NCBI GenBank assembly: GCA_018993155.1
Contig: JAGKSX010000112.1
Location: 1-64,000, forward strand
Direction: 5' to 3'
Length of the DNA stretch: 64,000 nucleotides
Source of the DNA: Hydrogenophaga sp.
GTDB taxonomy: Bacteria > Pseudomonadota > Gammaproteobacteria > Burkholderiales > Burkholderiaceae_C
Shown: positions 8,573 through 16,822 of the stretch, one piece after another
How the letters are laid out: each line of letters starts with the position of its first letter
Position numbering within the stretch: the first letter of the stretch is position 1
The notes under the pieces: generated by a model
Databases searched by the model: none
What the model was told of the DNA's origin: nothing
What the model saw: only the letters and a program-made list of their open reading frames with translations
Program-made: the position numbers and the translations under genes

Positions 8573-10024
8573 TCAGGACGCCGGCGTCAGGTTGCCGCCC
8601 AGCACCTTCCACAGCGCCACGCGGTTGGCCTGTTCGGACTGCCGCAGGGCGATCAGGGCCTGTTGCGCGGCGTACAGGCTGCGCTGCGCGTCGAGCACGG
8701 TGAGGTAGTTGTCCACGCCCGAGGTGAAGCGCGCTTCGGACAGCTCGAACGCGCGCGCGTTGGCATCCACCACGGCCTGCTGCGCCGCCAGACGGGCTTC
8801 CCACTGCGCGCGCTCGGCCAGCGCATCGGAGGCCTCGCGGAACGCGGTCTGGATCGCTTTCTCGTACTGCGCCACGGCGATGTCGCGGTTGGCCTGCGCC
8901 ACGTCGACCGAGGCGCGCGCCGCACCGCCGTCGAAGATGGGCCAGCGGATCTGCGGCACGAAGCTCCAGGTGTTGTTGCCGCTGCCGAACAGGTTGTCGA
9001 GCTCGCGGCTGCCAGTGCCGATGCTGGTGCTCAGGCTGATGGTGGGGAAGAGCGCCGCGCGCGCCGCCGCCACGTTGGCCGACAAGGCCTGCAGGTTGTA
9101 TTCGGAGGCGCGCACGTCGGGGCGTTCGAGCAGCAAGGACGACGGCAATTCGGCCGGCAGTGCCATCAACGCGGCGGGCGCGGCCGCCGGCTCGGCGCGC
9201 AGGGTCTCGGCGGTGGGCAGCCATTCGCGGCGCAGGCCGCTGCCCACCAGGGCTTCGAGGGCGTTGCGGTCTTTCGCGACCTGGGCCGTGAAGGCGGCCA
9301 CGTCGCCGCGCGCAGTTTCCACGGTGATGCGGTTCTGTGCCAGCACGAGGCCGTTGGTGCCCCCCAGCTGGTGGATGCGCTCGGTGAGCTGGTAGGCCTT
9401 TTCGCGGCCGGCCAGGGTGTCGCGCGCCAGGGTCAGGCGGGCTTCGTTGGCGGCCAGGTTGAGCCAGGCGTTGGTGACGTCGGCCACCAGCGTGATGCGC
9501 ACGTTGCGCTGGTTTTCCTCGGACTGCAGGAACTGCTGCAGCGCGGCTTCATTGAGGTTGCGCACGCGGCCCCAGAAGTCGAGCTCGAAGCTGGTGATGG
9601 CGAGCTGCGCGGTGTACTGCGTGCTGGTGGTCGACACGCCGCTGCTCGAGAGGTCGGCGGCCGTGCGGCTGCGGCTGCCCTGCGCGGTGGCGGCCACGGT
9701 GGGCAGCTGGGCCGCGCTGGTGATGCCGTACTGCGCACGGGCGCGTTCGATGTTGGACAGGGCCACGCGCAGGTCGCGGTTGTGGGTGAGCGCCTGCGCG
9801 ATCGACTGGCGCAGGCCCGGGTGCTGCACCCAGGCCAGGCGCTGCGAGGTCTGCACGGCGGCGGCGCTGGCGTCCGCCACGGCCAGCGGCTGGCCCAGCG
9901 TCGGGGCGACAACGCCTTGCACGTCGGGCTTGGCCGGGGGTTGCACGGCACATCCGGCCAGCAGGAGAAGCAGCGCGCCGACGGTGGCGGCCCGCTGGAA
10001 GGGGGGGGTCGTCATGAGGTGCAT
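8573..10024 (-). CDS. RND efflux outer-membrane lipoprotein (OprM/NodT family)
   Basis: A 483-residue TolC-like outer-membrane factor. A lipoprotein signal (ALLLLLAGC, lipidated Cys near residue 24) is followed by two duplicated coiled-coil/beta-barrel repeats; ERPDVRASEYNLQALSANVA is the standard second-repeat motif. I chose ATG 10022-10024, which overlaps the RND stop (TGATG) and sits about 7 nt after AAGGAGGAG. A GTG one codon upstream is equally possible. It forms the exit duct of the pump with the two genes upstream. Confidence 0.92.
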   Translation of the reverse strand: MHLMTTPPFQRAATVGALLLLLAGCAVQPPAKPDVQGVVAPTLGQPLAVADASAAAVQTSQRLAWVQHPGLRQSIAQALTHNRDLRVALSNIERARAQYGITSAAQLPTVAATAQGSRSRTAADLSSSGVSTTSTQYTAQLAITSFELDFWGRVRNLNEAALQQFLQSEENQRNVRITLVADVTNAWLNLAANEARLTLARDTLAGREKAYQLTERIHQLGGTNGLVLAQNRITVETARGDVAAFTAQVAKDRNALEALVGSGLRREWLPTAETLRAEPAAAPAALMALPAELPSSLLLERPDVRASEYNLQALSANVAAARAALFPTISLSTSIGTGSRELDNLFGSGNNTWSFVPQIRWPIFDGGAARASVDVAQANRDIAVAQYEKAIQTAFREASDALAERAQWEARLAAQQAVVDANARAFELSEARFTSGVDNYLTVLDAQRSLYAAQQALIALRQSEQANRVALWKVLGGNLTPAS

Positions 10025-13000
10025 CACGCTTCTCCTCCTTGGTGCGACAGCGCGGGCGTGGCCAGGGGCGGCACGGCGGCGGCGGCTTTCGCGCGCCTGC
10101 GCTGCACCCAGCTGCGCACCAGCAGGAAGAACACGGGCACGAAGAACAGGCCCAGCGAGGTCGACAGCACGGTGCCGCCGAGCACGGCGGTGCCGATGGC
10201 CTGGCGGCTGGCCGCGCCCGGCCCGGTGCCCAGCGCGAGCGGCAGCACGCCGAAGCCGAAGGCCAGCGAAGTCATCAGGATCGGGCGCAGGCGGCGCCGC
10301 ACCGCCTCCAGCGTGGCGTCGAAGATGCTGCGGCCCTGGTCCTGCAGCTGCACCGCGAACTCCACGATCAGGATGGCGTTCTTGGACGCCAGCCCCACGG
10401 TGGTCAACAGGCCCACCTGGAAATACACGTCGTTGGACATGCCCCGGAAGTACGTGGCCAGCAAGGCACCGACGATGCCCAGCGGCACCGCGAGGATGAC
10501 CGAGAACGGCACGCTCCAGCTTTCATAGAGCGCGGCCAGGCACAGGAACACGAACAGGATGGAGATGGCGTACAGCAGCGGCGCCTGCGCGCCCGACTGG
10601 CGCTCCTGCAGGGACGCACCCGTCCATTCGTAGCCTATGCCCACCGGCATCTGGGCCATGATGGATTCGACCGCTCGCATGGCATCGCCCGAACTCACGC
10701 CAGGCGCCGTGTTGGCGATCATCTCCATGGCCGGCGAGCCGTTGTAGCGCAGCAATTGCGGCGCGCTGCTGGTCCAGGTGGTGGAGGTGAAGGCCGCCAG
10801 CGGCACCATCTCGCCGCTGCGGTTGCGCACCGTCCACTTGCCGATGTCCTGCGGCAGCATGCGGTAGGGCGCGTCGCCCTGCACATAGACGCGCTTGACA
10901 CGGCCGTTGTGCACGAAGTCGTTGACGTAGGAGCCGCCGACGGCGCTGGAGAGCACGTTGTTGATGTCGCTGGTGGACAGGCCCAGCGCGGCGGCCTTGC
11001 GGTCGTCGATCACCACCTTGAGTTCGGAGGTCACGTCGAAGTCGGTGGTGCGCATGTTGGTCAGCGAGGGGTGCTGGGCGGCCAGCTCGACCACGCGGTC
11101 CTTGGCCGCCCGCAGCGCCTCGTTGCCCAGGCCGTTGATGTCCTTGAGCATGAAGTTCACCCCGGCGTCCGAGCCCAGGCCGCGCACGGCCGGCGGCATG
11201 GAGACGAAGATGCGCGCGGCTCGGATGCGCGAAAGGTCGCGCGTGGCCTTGCGCGAGATGGCTTCGGCGCTCTGCTCGGGGTTGGGGCGCTCGTCCCAGG
11301 GCTTGAGGCGCACGAAGATGTTGCCCGAGCTCTGGTTGCCGCTGTTGCCCGCGATGGAGTTGACGCGCAGCACGTCGGGCTGGGCGTTGAAGTAGCGGGT
11401 GATGTCCTGCAGCACGGTTTCGAGCTGCGCGTCCGACGAGCCGGCCGGCAGCGTCACGCTGGCGGTGATGAAGCCCTGGTCTTCCACCGGCAGGAAGGAG
11501 GTGGGCAGCTTCTGGAACAGGAACACCACGCCGCAGACGAGCAGCGCGAAGAGCAGCATCACGCGCTTGCTGCGCAGCAGCAGCTGGCGCACCGCGCCCT
11601 GGTAGCGGGTGGAGTTGCGGTCGAAGCCGGCGTTGAACCAGCGGAAGAAGCGGTCCACCCAGCCCAGCAGGCCTTGGCGAGCGGGCGCGCCCTCGTGCAG
11701 GTGCTCGGTGGGCTTGAGGATGGTGGCGCACAGGGCCGGCGTGAGCGAGAGCGCCACCAGCACCGAGAACGCCATGGCCGAGACGATGGCGACCGAGAAC
11801 TGCCGGTAGATCACGCCCACGGAGCCCGAGAAGAAGGCCATGGGGATGAACACCGCCGAGAGCGTGAGGCCGATGCCCACCAGCGCGGGTGTGATCTCGG
11901 CCATGGACTTGATGGTGGCCTCCTTCGCGGGCAGGCCTTCCTGGTGCATCACGCGCTCGACGTTTTCCACCACCACGATCGCATCGTCCACCAGCAGGCC
12001 GATGGCCAGCACCATGGCGAACATGGTGAGCATGTTGATGGAGTACCCGAGCACCGAGAGCACGCCGAAGGTGCCCAGCAGCACCACCGGCACGGCGATG
12101 GCGGGGATCAGCGTGGCGCGCAGGTTCTGCAGGAAGATGAACATCACGATCACCACCAGCACCATGGCCTCGGCCAGGGTGACGGCCACTTCCTTGATGG
12201 AGGCGCGCACATAGGGCGTGGTGTCGGAGCTGATGACGCCGGTGATGCCGTCGGGGAAGAAGGGCGCGAGTTCGGCCATCTTGGCGTTGACCGCCGTGGC
12301 CACGGCCATGGCGTTGGCGCCGTCGGCCAGCACGATGCCCAGGCCGGCGCCGGGCTGGTTGTTCAGGCGGGACTTCACCGTCAGGTTGTCGGCGTCCAGC
12401 TCGACCCGGGCTACGTCGCCCACGGTGACGAGCGAACCGTCGGCGGCGGCCTTGAGCACGATGCCGCGGAACTCGTCCACCGTCTTGAGCTTGGTGCGCG
12501 CCGTGATGGTGGCGTTGAGCATCTGGTCCTTCACCGCGGGCAGCGCGCCGAGCTGCCCGGCGGAGACCTGGGCGTTCTGCGAGTTCAGCGCCGAGACGAT
12601 GTCCGAGGGCATCAGCGCGAACTGCTCCAGCTTGCCCGGGTCCATCCAGATGCGCATGGCGTAGCTGGTGCCGAACACGCTCACGTCGCCCACGCCGTCG
12701 ATGCGCGAGATCACGTCGACCACGTTGCTGGTGATGTAGTCGCCGATCGCCACCTGCGTGACCGTGGGGTCGGGCGAGGTGAAGACGTAGGTCATCAGGT
12801 TGTCCTGACCGCCCTTGTTCACGAACACGCCCCGGCTCTTCACCGCCTCGGGCAGCCGGTTCATGGCCGTCTGCAGCTTGTTCTGCACCTGCACCTGGGC
12901 CACATCGATGTCGGTGCCGGGGGCGAAGGTCAGCTGCGTGCGCGAGCGGCCGGCGGAGTCGCTGGTCGAGCTCATGTAGAGCACGTTGTCGATGCCCTTG

Positions 13001-13206
13001 AGCTGCTGCTCGATCACCTGGGTGACGGAGTCGGCCACGGTCTCGGCCGAGGCGCCGGTGTAGATGGTGTTGATCGAGACGCGCGGGGGCGCGATGTCGG
13101 GGTACTGCTCCAGCGGCAGGGTGAAGATGGACATGAACCCCGCGAGCATGACCACGATGGACAGCACCCAGGCGAAAACGGGACGGTGAATGAAGAAGTG
13201 GGCCAT
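10024..13206 (-). CDS. RND multidrug efflux transporter, inner-membrane subunit (AcrB/MexB/HAE1 family)
   Basis: A 1060-residue proton-driven drug exporter. The N-terminus (MAHFFIHRPVFAWVLSIVVM) and the periplasmic motif QYPDIAPPRV are typical of HAE1 pumps. The proton-relay region LLVDDAIVVVENVERVM carries the Asp-Asp pair of TM4, and the C-terminal half repeats the fold (GLASKNAILIVEFA). Full family length of about 1050 residues, no break seen. It is the middle gene of a standard adaptor, pump and outer-membrane factor operon. The substrate range cannot be inferred beyond amphiphilic drugs or solvents. Confidence 0.95.
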   Translation of the reverse strand: MAHFFIHRPVFAWVLSIVVMLAGFMSIFTLPLEQYPDIAPPRVSINTIYTGASAETVADSVTQVIEQQLKGIDNVLYMSSTSDSAGRSRTQLTFAPGTDIDVAQVQVQNKLQTAMNRLPEAVKSRGVFVNKGGQDNLMTYVFTSPDPTVTQVAIGDYITSNVVDVISRIDGVGDVSVFGTSYAMRIWMDPGKLEQFALMPSDIVSALNSQNAQVSAGQLGALPAVKDQMLNATITARTKLKTVDEFRGIVLKAAADGSLVTVGDVARVELDADNLTVKSRLNNQPGAGLGIVLADGANAMAVATAVNAKMAELAPFFPDGITGVISSDTTPYVRASIKEVAVTLAEAMVLVVIVMFIFLQNLRATLIPAIAVPVVLLGTFGVLSVLGYSINMLTMFAMVLAIGLLVDDAIVVVENVERVMHQEGLPAKEATIKSMAEITPALVGIGLTLSAVFIPMAFFSGSVGVIYRQFSVAIVSAMAFSVLVALSLTPALCATILKPTEHLHEGAPARQGLLGWVDRFFRWFNAGFDRNSTRYQGAVRQLLLRSKRVMLLFALLVCGVVFLFQKLPTSFLPVEDQGFITASVTLPAGSSDAQLETVLQDITRYFNAQPDVLRVNSIAGNSGNQSSGNIFVRLKPWDERPNPEQSAEAISRKATRDLSRIRAARIFVSMPPAVRGLGSDAGVNFMLKDINGLGNEALRAAKDRVVELAAQHPSLTNMRTTDFDVTSELKVVIDDRKAAALGLSTSDINNVLSSAVGGSYVNDFVHNGRVKRVYVQGDAPYRMLPQDIGKWTVRNRSGEMVPLAAFTSTTWTSSAPQLLRYNGSPAMEMIANTAPGVSSGDAMRAVESIMAQMPVGIGYEWTGASLQERQSGAQAPLLYAISILFVFLCLAALYESWSVPFSVILAVPLGIVGALLATYFRGMSNDVYFQVGLLTTVGLASKNAILIVEFAVQLQDQGRSIFDATLEAVRRRLRPILMTSLAFGFGVLPLALGTGPGAASRQAIGTAVLGGTVLSTSLGLFFVPVFFLLVRSWVQRRRAKAAAAVPPLATPALSHQGGEA

Positions 13207-13280
13207 GGTGCTGCGTGTGGAGTCCGGTTTGCTCGAAGGGGGCAGGGGTCACCCGGTCGGGGATGGCCCGTGGGTCGCGC

Positions 13281-14618
13281 TCAGGGCTTGGGTGGGGCGG
13301 AAGCTGCCGGGATCTGGCCCGCCTGGCCGCCCTGCCCGGCGGGTCCGCCCTGCCCGGTGGACGCGGCGGGCTTGTCCTCCACCACGCGGTTGCCTTCCAT
13401 GCGCATCGCCAGCGGCGTCACGGTCTGGCCGACGCGGGCTTTCTGGAAGCCCTCGACCATCACGCGGTCGCCCGCCTTCAGGCCTTCGAGCACCAGCCAC
13501 TGGGCGCCCAGGGCCTGGCCCAGCCGGATCGGCCGCTTCTCGATCTTGTTGTCGGCGTTGAGCAGCTGCACGCTGGGCTTGCCCGCCGGGTCGCGCTGCA
13601 CCGCCTGCTGCGGCAGCACGATGGCGTCGCTGGCTTCGCCGGTGGACAGGCGCGCGCGCACGTACATGCCGGGCATCAGCAGGCGGTCGGGGTTGGGGAA
13701 CACCGCGCGCAGGGTGATGGCGCCGGTGGTCTGGCTCACGGTGGCGCCAGTGAACTGCAGTTTGCCCGCGTGCGGGTAGCGGCTGCCGTCTTCCAGCGCC
13801 AGGCGCACCGGGGCGCCGCCGGCCTCGACCTTGCCGAAGGTGCCGGCCTGCCACTGGCGCCGCAGCTCGAGCAGCTCCGAGCTGGACTGCGTGATGTCCA
13901 CATGAATGGGGTCGAGCTGGCTGATGGTGGTCAGCGCCTGCGCCTGGTTGGCGGTGACCAGCGAACCGGGCAGCACCGCGGAGAGGTCGATCTGGCCGCC
14001 AATGGGGGCCACGATGCGGCTGTACTGCAGGTTGATGCGGGCGTTTTCCAGCGCCGCCTGTGCCACGGCCACGTCGGCGGCCGACTGGGCCACCTGGGCC
14101 TGGCTTTCGTCGAACACCTGGCGGCTGATGGCGTCGATCTTCACCAGCTCGGCGTTGCGCTCGGCGTTGGTGCGCGCGGTCTGCGCGGAAGCGCGCGACT
14201 TGGCCAGGGCCGCCTCGGCGCTCTTGACGGTGGCTTCCAGCGTGCGCGCGTCGATCTGGTACAGCGGCTGCCCAGCCTTGACCACCGAGCCCTCGGTGAA
14301 CAGCCGCTTCTGCAGGATGCCCGAGACCTGGGGCCGCACTTCCGCGCTCTGCGAGGCCCGGGTGCGGCCCGCCAGCTCGGTGGTCAGCCCCTGGGTCTGC
14401 ACCACCACCGTCAGGTAGCCGACGGTGGGTGCGGCCGGGGTGGCGGCGGGCGCCTTCTTGTCACCGCAGGCGGCCAGCGCGAGCACCGCCACCCCCACCA
14501 GGGCCAAGGTCCAGCGCCGTGCACCGGGACGCTGTCGAACCGGAGAGGACGCCGTGGCGGACAGGACGACGGGGAACAGCCGGCGTGGCTCATCGGATGC
14601 AGCGAAGGTCAATGGCAT
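13281..14618 (-). CDS. RND efflux periplasmic adaptor (AcrA/MexA family)
   Basis: A 445-residue membrane-fusion protein. After an unusually long basic leader, a lipoprotein signal LVGVAVLALAAC is followed by GDKK. The lipoyl half-domain, hairpin (ARTNAERNAELVKIDAISRQ) and barrel segment YSRIVAPIGGQIDLSAVLPG identify the family. The C-terminal tail is rich in Gly, Gln and Pro (GQGGPAGQGGQAGQ). I chose ATG 14616-14618, the first Met with a plausible distance to the lipobox; the frame is open further upstream. First gene of the pump operon, with no regulator gene next to it. Confidence 0.9.
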   Translation of the reverse strand: MPLTFAASDEPRRLFPVVLSATASSPVRQRPGARRWTLALVGVAVLALAACGDKKAPAATPAAPTVGYLTVVVQTQGLTTELAGRTRASQSAEVRPQVSGILQKRLFTEGSVVKAGQPLYQIDARTLEATVKSAEAALAKSRASAQTARTNAERNAELVKIDAISRQVFDESQAQVAQSAADVAVAQAALENARINLQYSRIVAPIGGQIDLSAVLPGSLVTANQAQALTTISQLDPIHVDITQSSSELLELRRQWQAGTFGKVEAGGAPVRLALEDGSRYPHAGKLQFTGATVSQTTGAITLRAVFPNPDRLLMPGMYVRARLSTGEASDAIVLPQQAVQRDPAGKPSVQLLNADNKIEKRPIRLGQALGAQWLVLEGLKAGDRVMVEGFQKARVGQTVTPLAMRMEGNRVVEDKPAASTGQGGPAGQGGQAGQIPAASAPPKP

Positions 14619-14688
14619 GGAAGTCGGGGCGGGCTGTGGGGTGGAGACGCGGTGGGGCAAGCGGCAGTTGCGGTCGCAACATGCCATT

Positions 14689-14723
14689 GTGCGCATGCAA
14701 ACATGTCTGGAATGTAAACGCAC
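14689..14723. promoter_or_regulatory. Possible TetR/AcrR-type operator upstream of the efflux operon
   Basis: An imperfect dyad bounded by GTGCG and CGCAC with an inner ACAT-N7-ATGT core, 71-105 bp upstream of the adaptor start. The GCAAACAT...AATGTAAACG arrangement recalls operators of AcrR/TtgR-type repressors of RND pumps. The symmetry is only partial and no repressor gene is adjacent, so this is a weak call. Confidence 0.3.
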
Positions 14724-14892
14724 TCAACGCTCTCCAAAAAAGCCGTGTTCCGAGAAAAACCGCAAAAAAGTCAAACCCCTTTGCGGCAGATTCTTCCGCC
14801 GGCCGACATCGCTTCCCTGGCGGTCCGTTGGCACGCGCCCTGCCCCGAGAGGATTCGCCGAATCCCTTTCACCCCCTACCGGGAGCACGCCC

Positions 14893-15864
14893 ATGGCCAG
14901 CAGCCGCACACTCGAAAAACAGGCATCCATTCACGCAGAGCAGGACCACCGCGACCAGCGCAAGCAACGCGCCCCCGCCGCAAAGAAGCGCCCGCCCCAG
15001 ACCGGTGCGCGGGCCCAGCCCACGAAAATGCCCGAACAGCACCTCGATGCAGACGACCAGGAGTCTGATCTGGAATTGCGGCCACGGTTCCTGGCGCCCG
15101 ACTACCTGGGCAGCCAGAAGCTGCAGGGACAGGCGGCGCTGATCACCGGCGGCGACTCCGGCATCGGCCGGGCGGTGGCGGTGCTCTTCGCGCGAGAAGG
15201 CGCCGACGTGGCGATTGCCTACCTCTCCTCCTCGGAAGACGCCGAGGAAACCCGGCGCCATGTGGAGGCCGAAGGCCGGCAATGCCTGGTGCTGCAGGGC
15301 GACGTGAAGGACCCGGGCTGGTGCGAGGCAGCGGTGAACGAGACCGTGAAGGCCTTTGGCAGGCTGGACGTTCTGGTGAACAACGCGGCGTTCCAGAAGC
15401 ACGCCGAATCCATCGAAGACATCGACGACGAGCGGCTGAAGGAGACCTGGGACACCAACCTGGGCGGCTACTTCCGCATGACACGCGCCGCCCTGCCCCA
15501 CCTGAAGGAAGGTGCCTGCATCATCAACACCGGCTCGGTCACCGGGCTGCGCGGCAGTGCCCACCTGCTGGACTACGCCGCCACCAAAGGGGCCATCCAC
15601 GCCTTCACCAAGTCGCTGGCGAGCAACCTGCTGCCGCGCGGCATCCGGGTCAATGCCGTCGCGCCCGGCCCGGTCTGGACCCCGCTCAACCCGCGCGATC
15701 AGCCGGCCGGGAAAGTGAAGGACTTCGGGGAAAAGACAGACTTCCAGCGCGCAGCGCAGCCCGAGGAGCTTTCGCCGGCCTACGTCTTTCTGGCCTCGCC
15801 CTGCTGCTCGGGTTACATCACCGGCGTGGTCCTGCCCGTCACCGGCAGCGTGGACGCGATCTGA
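14893..15864 (+). CDS. SDR-family oxidoreductase with N-terminal extension (YghA/general stress protein 39-like)
   Basis: A 323-residue short-chain dehydrogenase. The first 75 or so residues are a charged, Gln/Lys/Arg-rich extension, followed by the fold: [12 protein letters not shown] for NAD(P), NNAAF, catalytic Ser in NTGSVTG and YAATKGA with the catalytic Tyr and Lys. The C-terminus (ITGVVLPVTGS) is typical. The closest family known to me is the YghA/YdaD/YhxC group of stress-related SDRs, which carry the same kind of N-terminal extension. ATG 14893 follows a GGGAGC site. It ends just before a 16-bp hairpin at 15868-15903. Confidence 0.88.
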   Translation: MASSRTLEKQASIHAEQDHRDQRKQRAPAAKKRPPQTGARAQPTKMPEQHLDADDQESDLELRPRFLAPDYLGSQKLQGQAALITGGDSGIGRAVAVLFAREGADVAIAYLSSSEDAEETRRHVEAEGRQCLVLQGDVKDPGWCEAAVNETVKAFGRLDVLVNNAAFQKHAESIEDIDDERLKETWDTNLGGYFRMTRAALPHLKEGACIINTGSVTGLRGSAHLLDYAATKGAIHAFTKSLASNLLPRGIRVNAVAPGPVWTPLNPRDQPAGKVKDFGEKTDFQRAAQPEELSPAYVFLASPCCSGYITGVVLPVTGSVDAI

Positions 15865-15867
15865 AAA

Positions 15868-15903
15868 AAGCCGGGAGAGGCCCTCGCGGGCCTCTCCCGG
15901 CTT
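15868..15903 (-). terminator. Rho-independent terminator, 16-bp stem
   Basis: AAGCCGGGAGAGGCCC, loop TCGC, then the perfect reverse complement. A six-base A run on the left gives a U-tract for leftward transcription, so it terminates the Gly/Tyr-rich gene at 15919-16644. It also lies 3 bp after the stop of the rightward SDR and may serve both. Confidence 0.85.
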
Positions 15904-15918
15904 CAGGCGCCAGCGGCG

Positions 15919-16644
15919 TCAGCTGTTGTCCTTGTTCTGCTTGCCCGACGACGGTGACCCGCTCTCGTTCTTGCCCGTGCCGGCGGTCTGCTGGCGGCTG
16001 GAACGCCAGGTGGAAAACTCGTCGGAAAACTTCTTGAAGCGGTCCTGGCGCCACTGGTTGTAGTCGTCGTCCAGTGCGCGCATCTGCTCTCGGCGCCATT
16101 GGCTGTAGTCCGGGTCGAACTGCTGCTCCTGCGAGTCGCCTCGGCCGCTGTAGCCGGACTGCGAGCCGCTGTAGCTGCTGCCCATGCCACCGCCGTACCC
16201 ACCGGGGCCGGCGTAACCCGCACCCCGGTAGTCGCGATCCAGACCGCTGGGGCGGTTGAAGCGCTCACGCTGCTCCCGGCCGTACCCGCCGTGCTGGCCG
16301 TAGCGGTCGTCGTCGTCGTCGCGCAGCCCGTACTGGCCGTACCGAGGTGCGTCACCACGGTAGGGGCCGGAGCCGCCGTGGCCGTAGCGGTCGTCCTGCT
16401 CGCGCTGACCGTAGCCGCCGCTCTGCCCGTACGGCGTGTCCTCATCGCGGAAACTGCCGAGGTCGCGTTGCTGTTCGCGGCGCCAGTCGCCGCCGCCCTG
16501 CCAGGCGTCATCGCGGCCCCGACCGTGGTCGCCCTGCGGTTGGCGCGGCGACTCGTACCCGCCGCCTTGCTGGCGGTTTTGCGAGCTGAAAGCCTCTTGC
16601 TGGTAACCGCCTCGCTGGCGGTTCCGGTTGTCCTGTTGTGCCAT
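15919..16644 (-). CDS. Gly/Tyr/Arg/Asp/Gln-rich disordered protein with C-terminal WR-repeat domain
   Basis: A 241-residue protein that I do not recognise as a named family. Residues 1 to about 170 are low complexity, with repeated RYGQ/GGYG/DDRYG patterns and an acidic DDDDDRYG stretch, predicted disordered. The C-terminal third changes character: FDPDYSQWRREQMRALDDDY then QWRQDRFKKFSDEFSTWRSS, two amphipathic Trp/Arg helices that look like a conserved module. It ends with a Ser/Lys/Asn tail. No signal peptide or membrane segment. It sits next to a stress-type SDR with a strong terminator after it. Condensate formation or envelope-stress roles are conceivable but unproven. Confidence 0.72.
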   Translation of the reverse strand: MAQQDNRNRQRGGYQQEAFSSQNRQQGGGYESPRQPQGDHGRGRDDAWQGGGDWRREQQRDLGSFRDEDTPYGQSGGYGQREQDDRYGHGGSGPYRGDAPRYGQYGLRDDDDDRYGQHGGYGREQRERFNRPSGLDRDYRGAGYAGPGGYGGGMGSSYSGSQSGYSGRGDSQEQQFDPDYSQWRREQMRALDDDYNQWRQDRFKKFSDEFSTWRSSRQQTAGTGKNESGSPSSGKQNKDNS

Positions 16645-16822
16645 GGGTGTGTCCTTTCAATGATCGGATGCATGAAGCGGATGCGGTCGCCGTTCACCGG
16701 CCCTCGGCATCCACGGCTGGTTGGGCAAAACACGTTCCCGCCGTGGGTGCCGCGGCGCGCGCGCCGGCACCGGGCACGCCGTTTGCCACAGTCGCAAGTC
16801 GCCACCTCAAGCCCACGCCTCC

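Noticed and set aside
10039..13779. A 1246-codon open frame on the plus strand
   Set aside because: It lies entirely antisense to the RND transporter and adaptor. The His/Gln/Arg/Gly-rich translation has no domain and is the usual mirror of GC-rich coding DNA.
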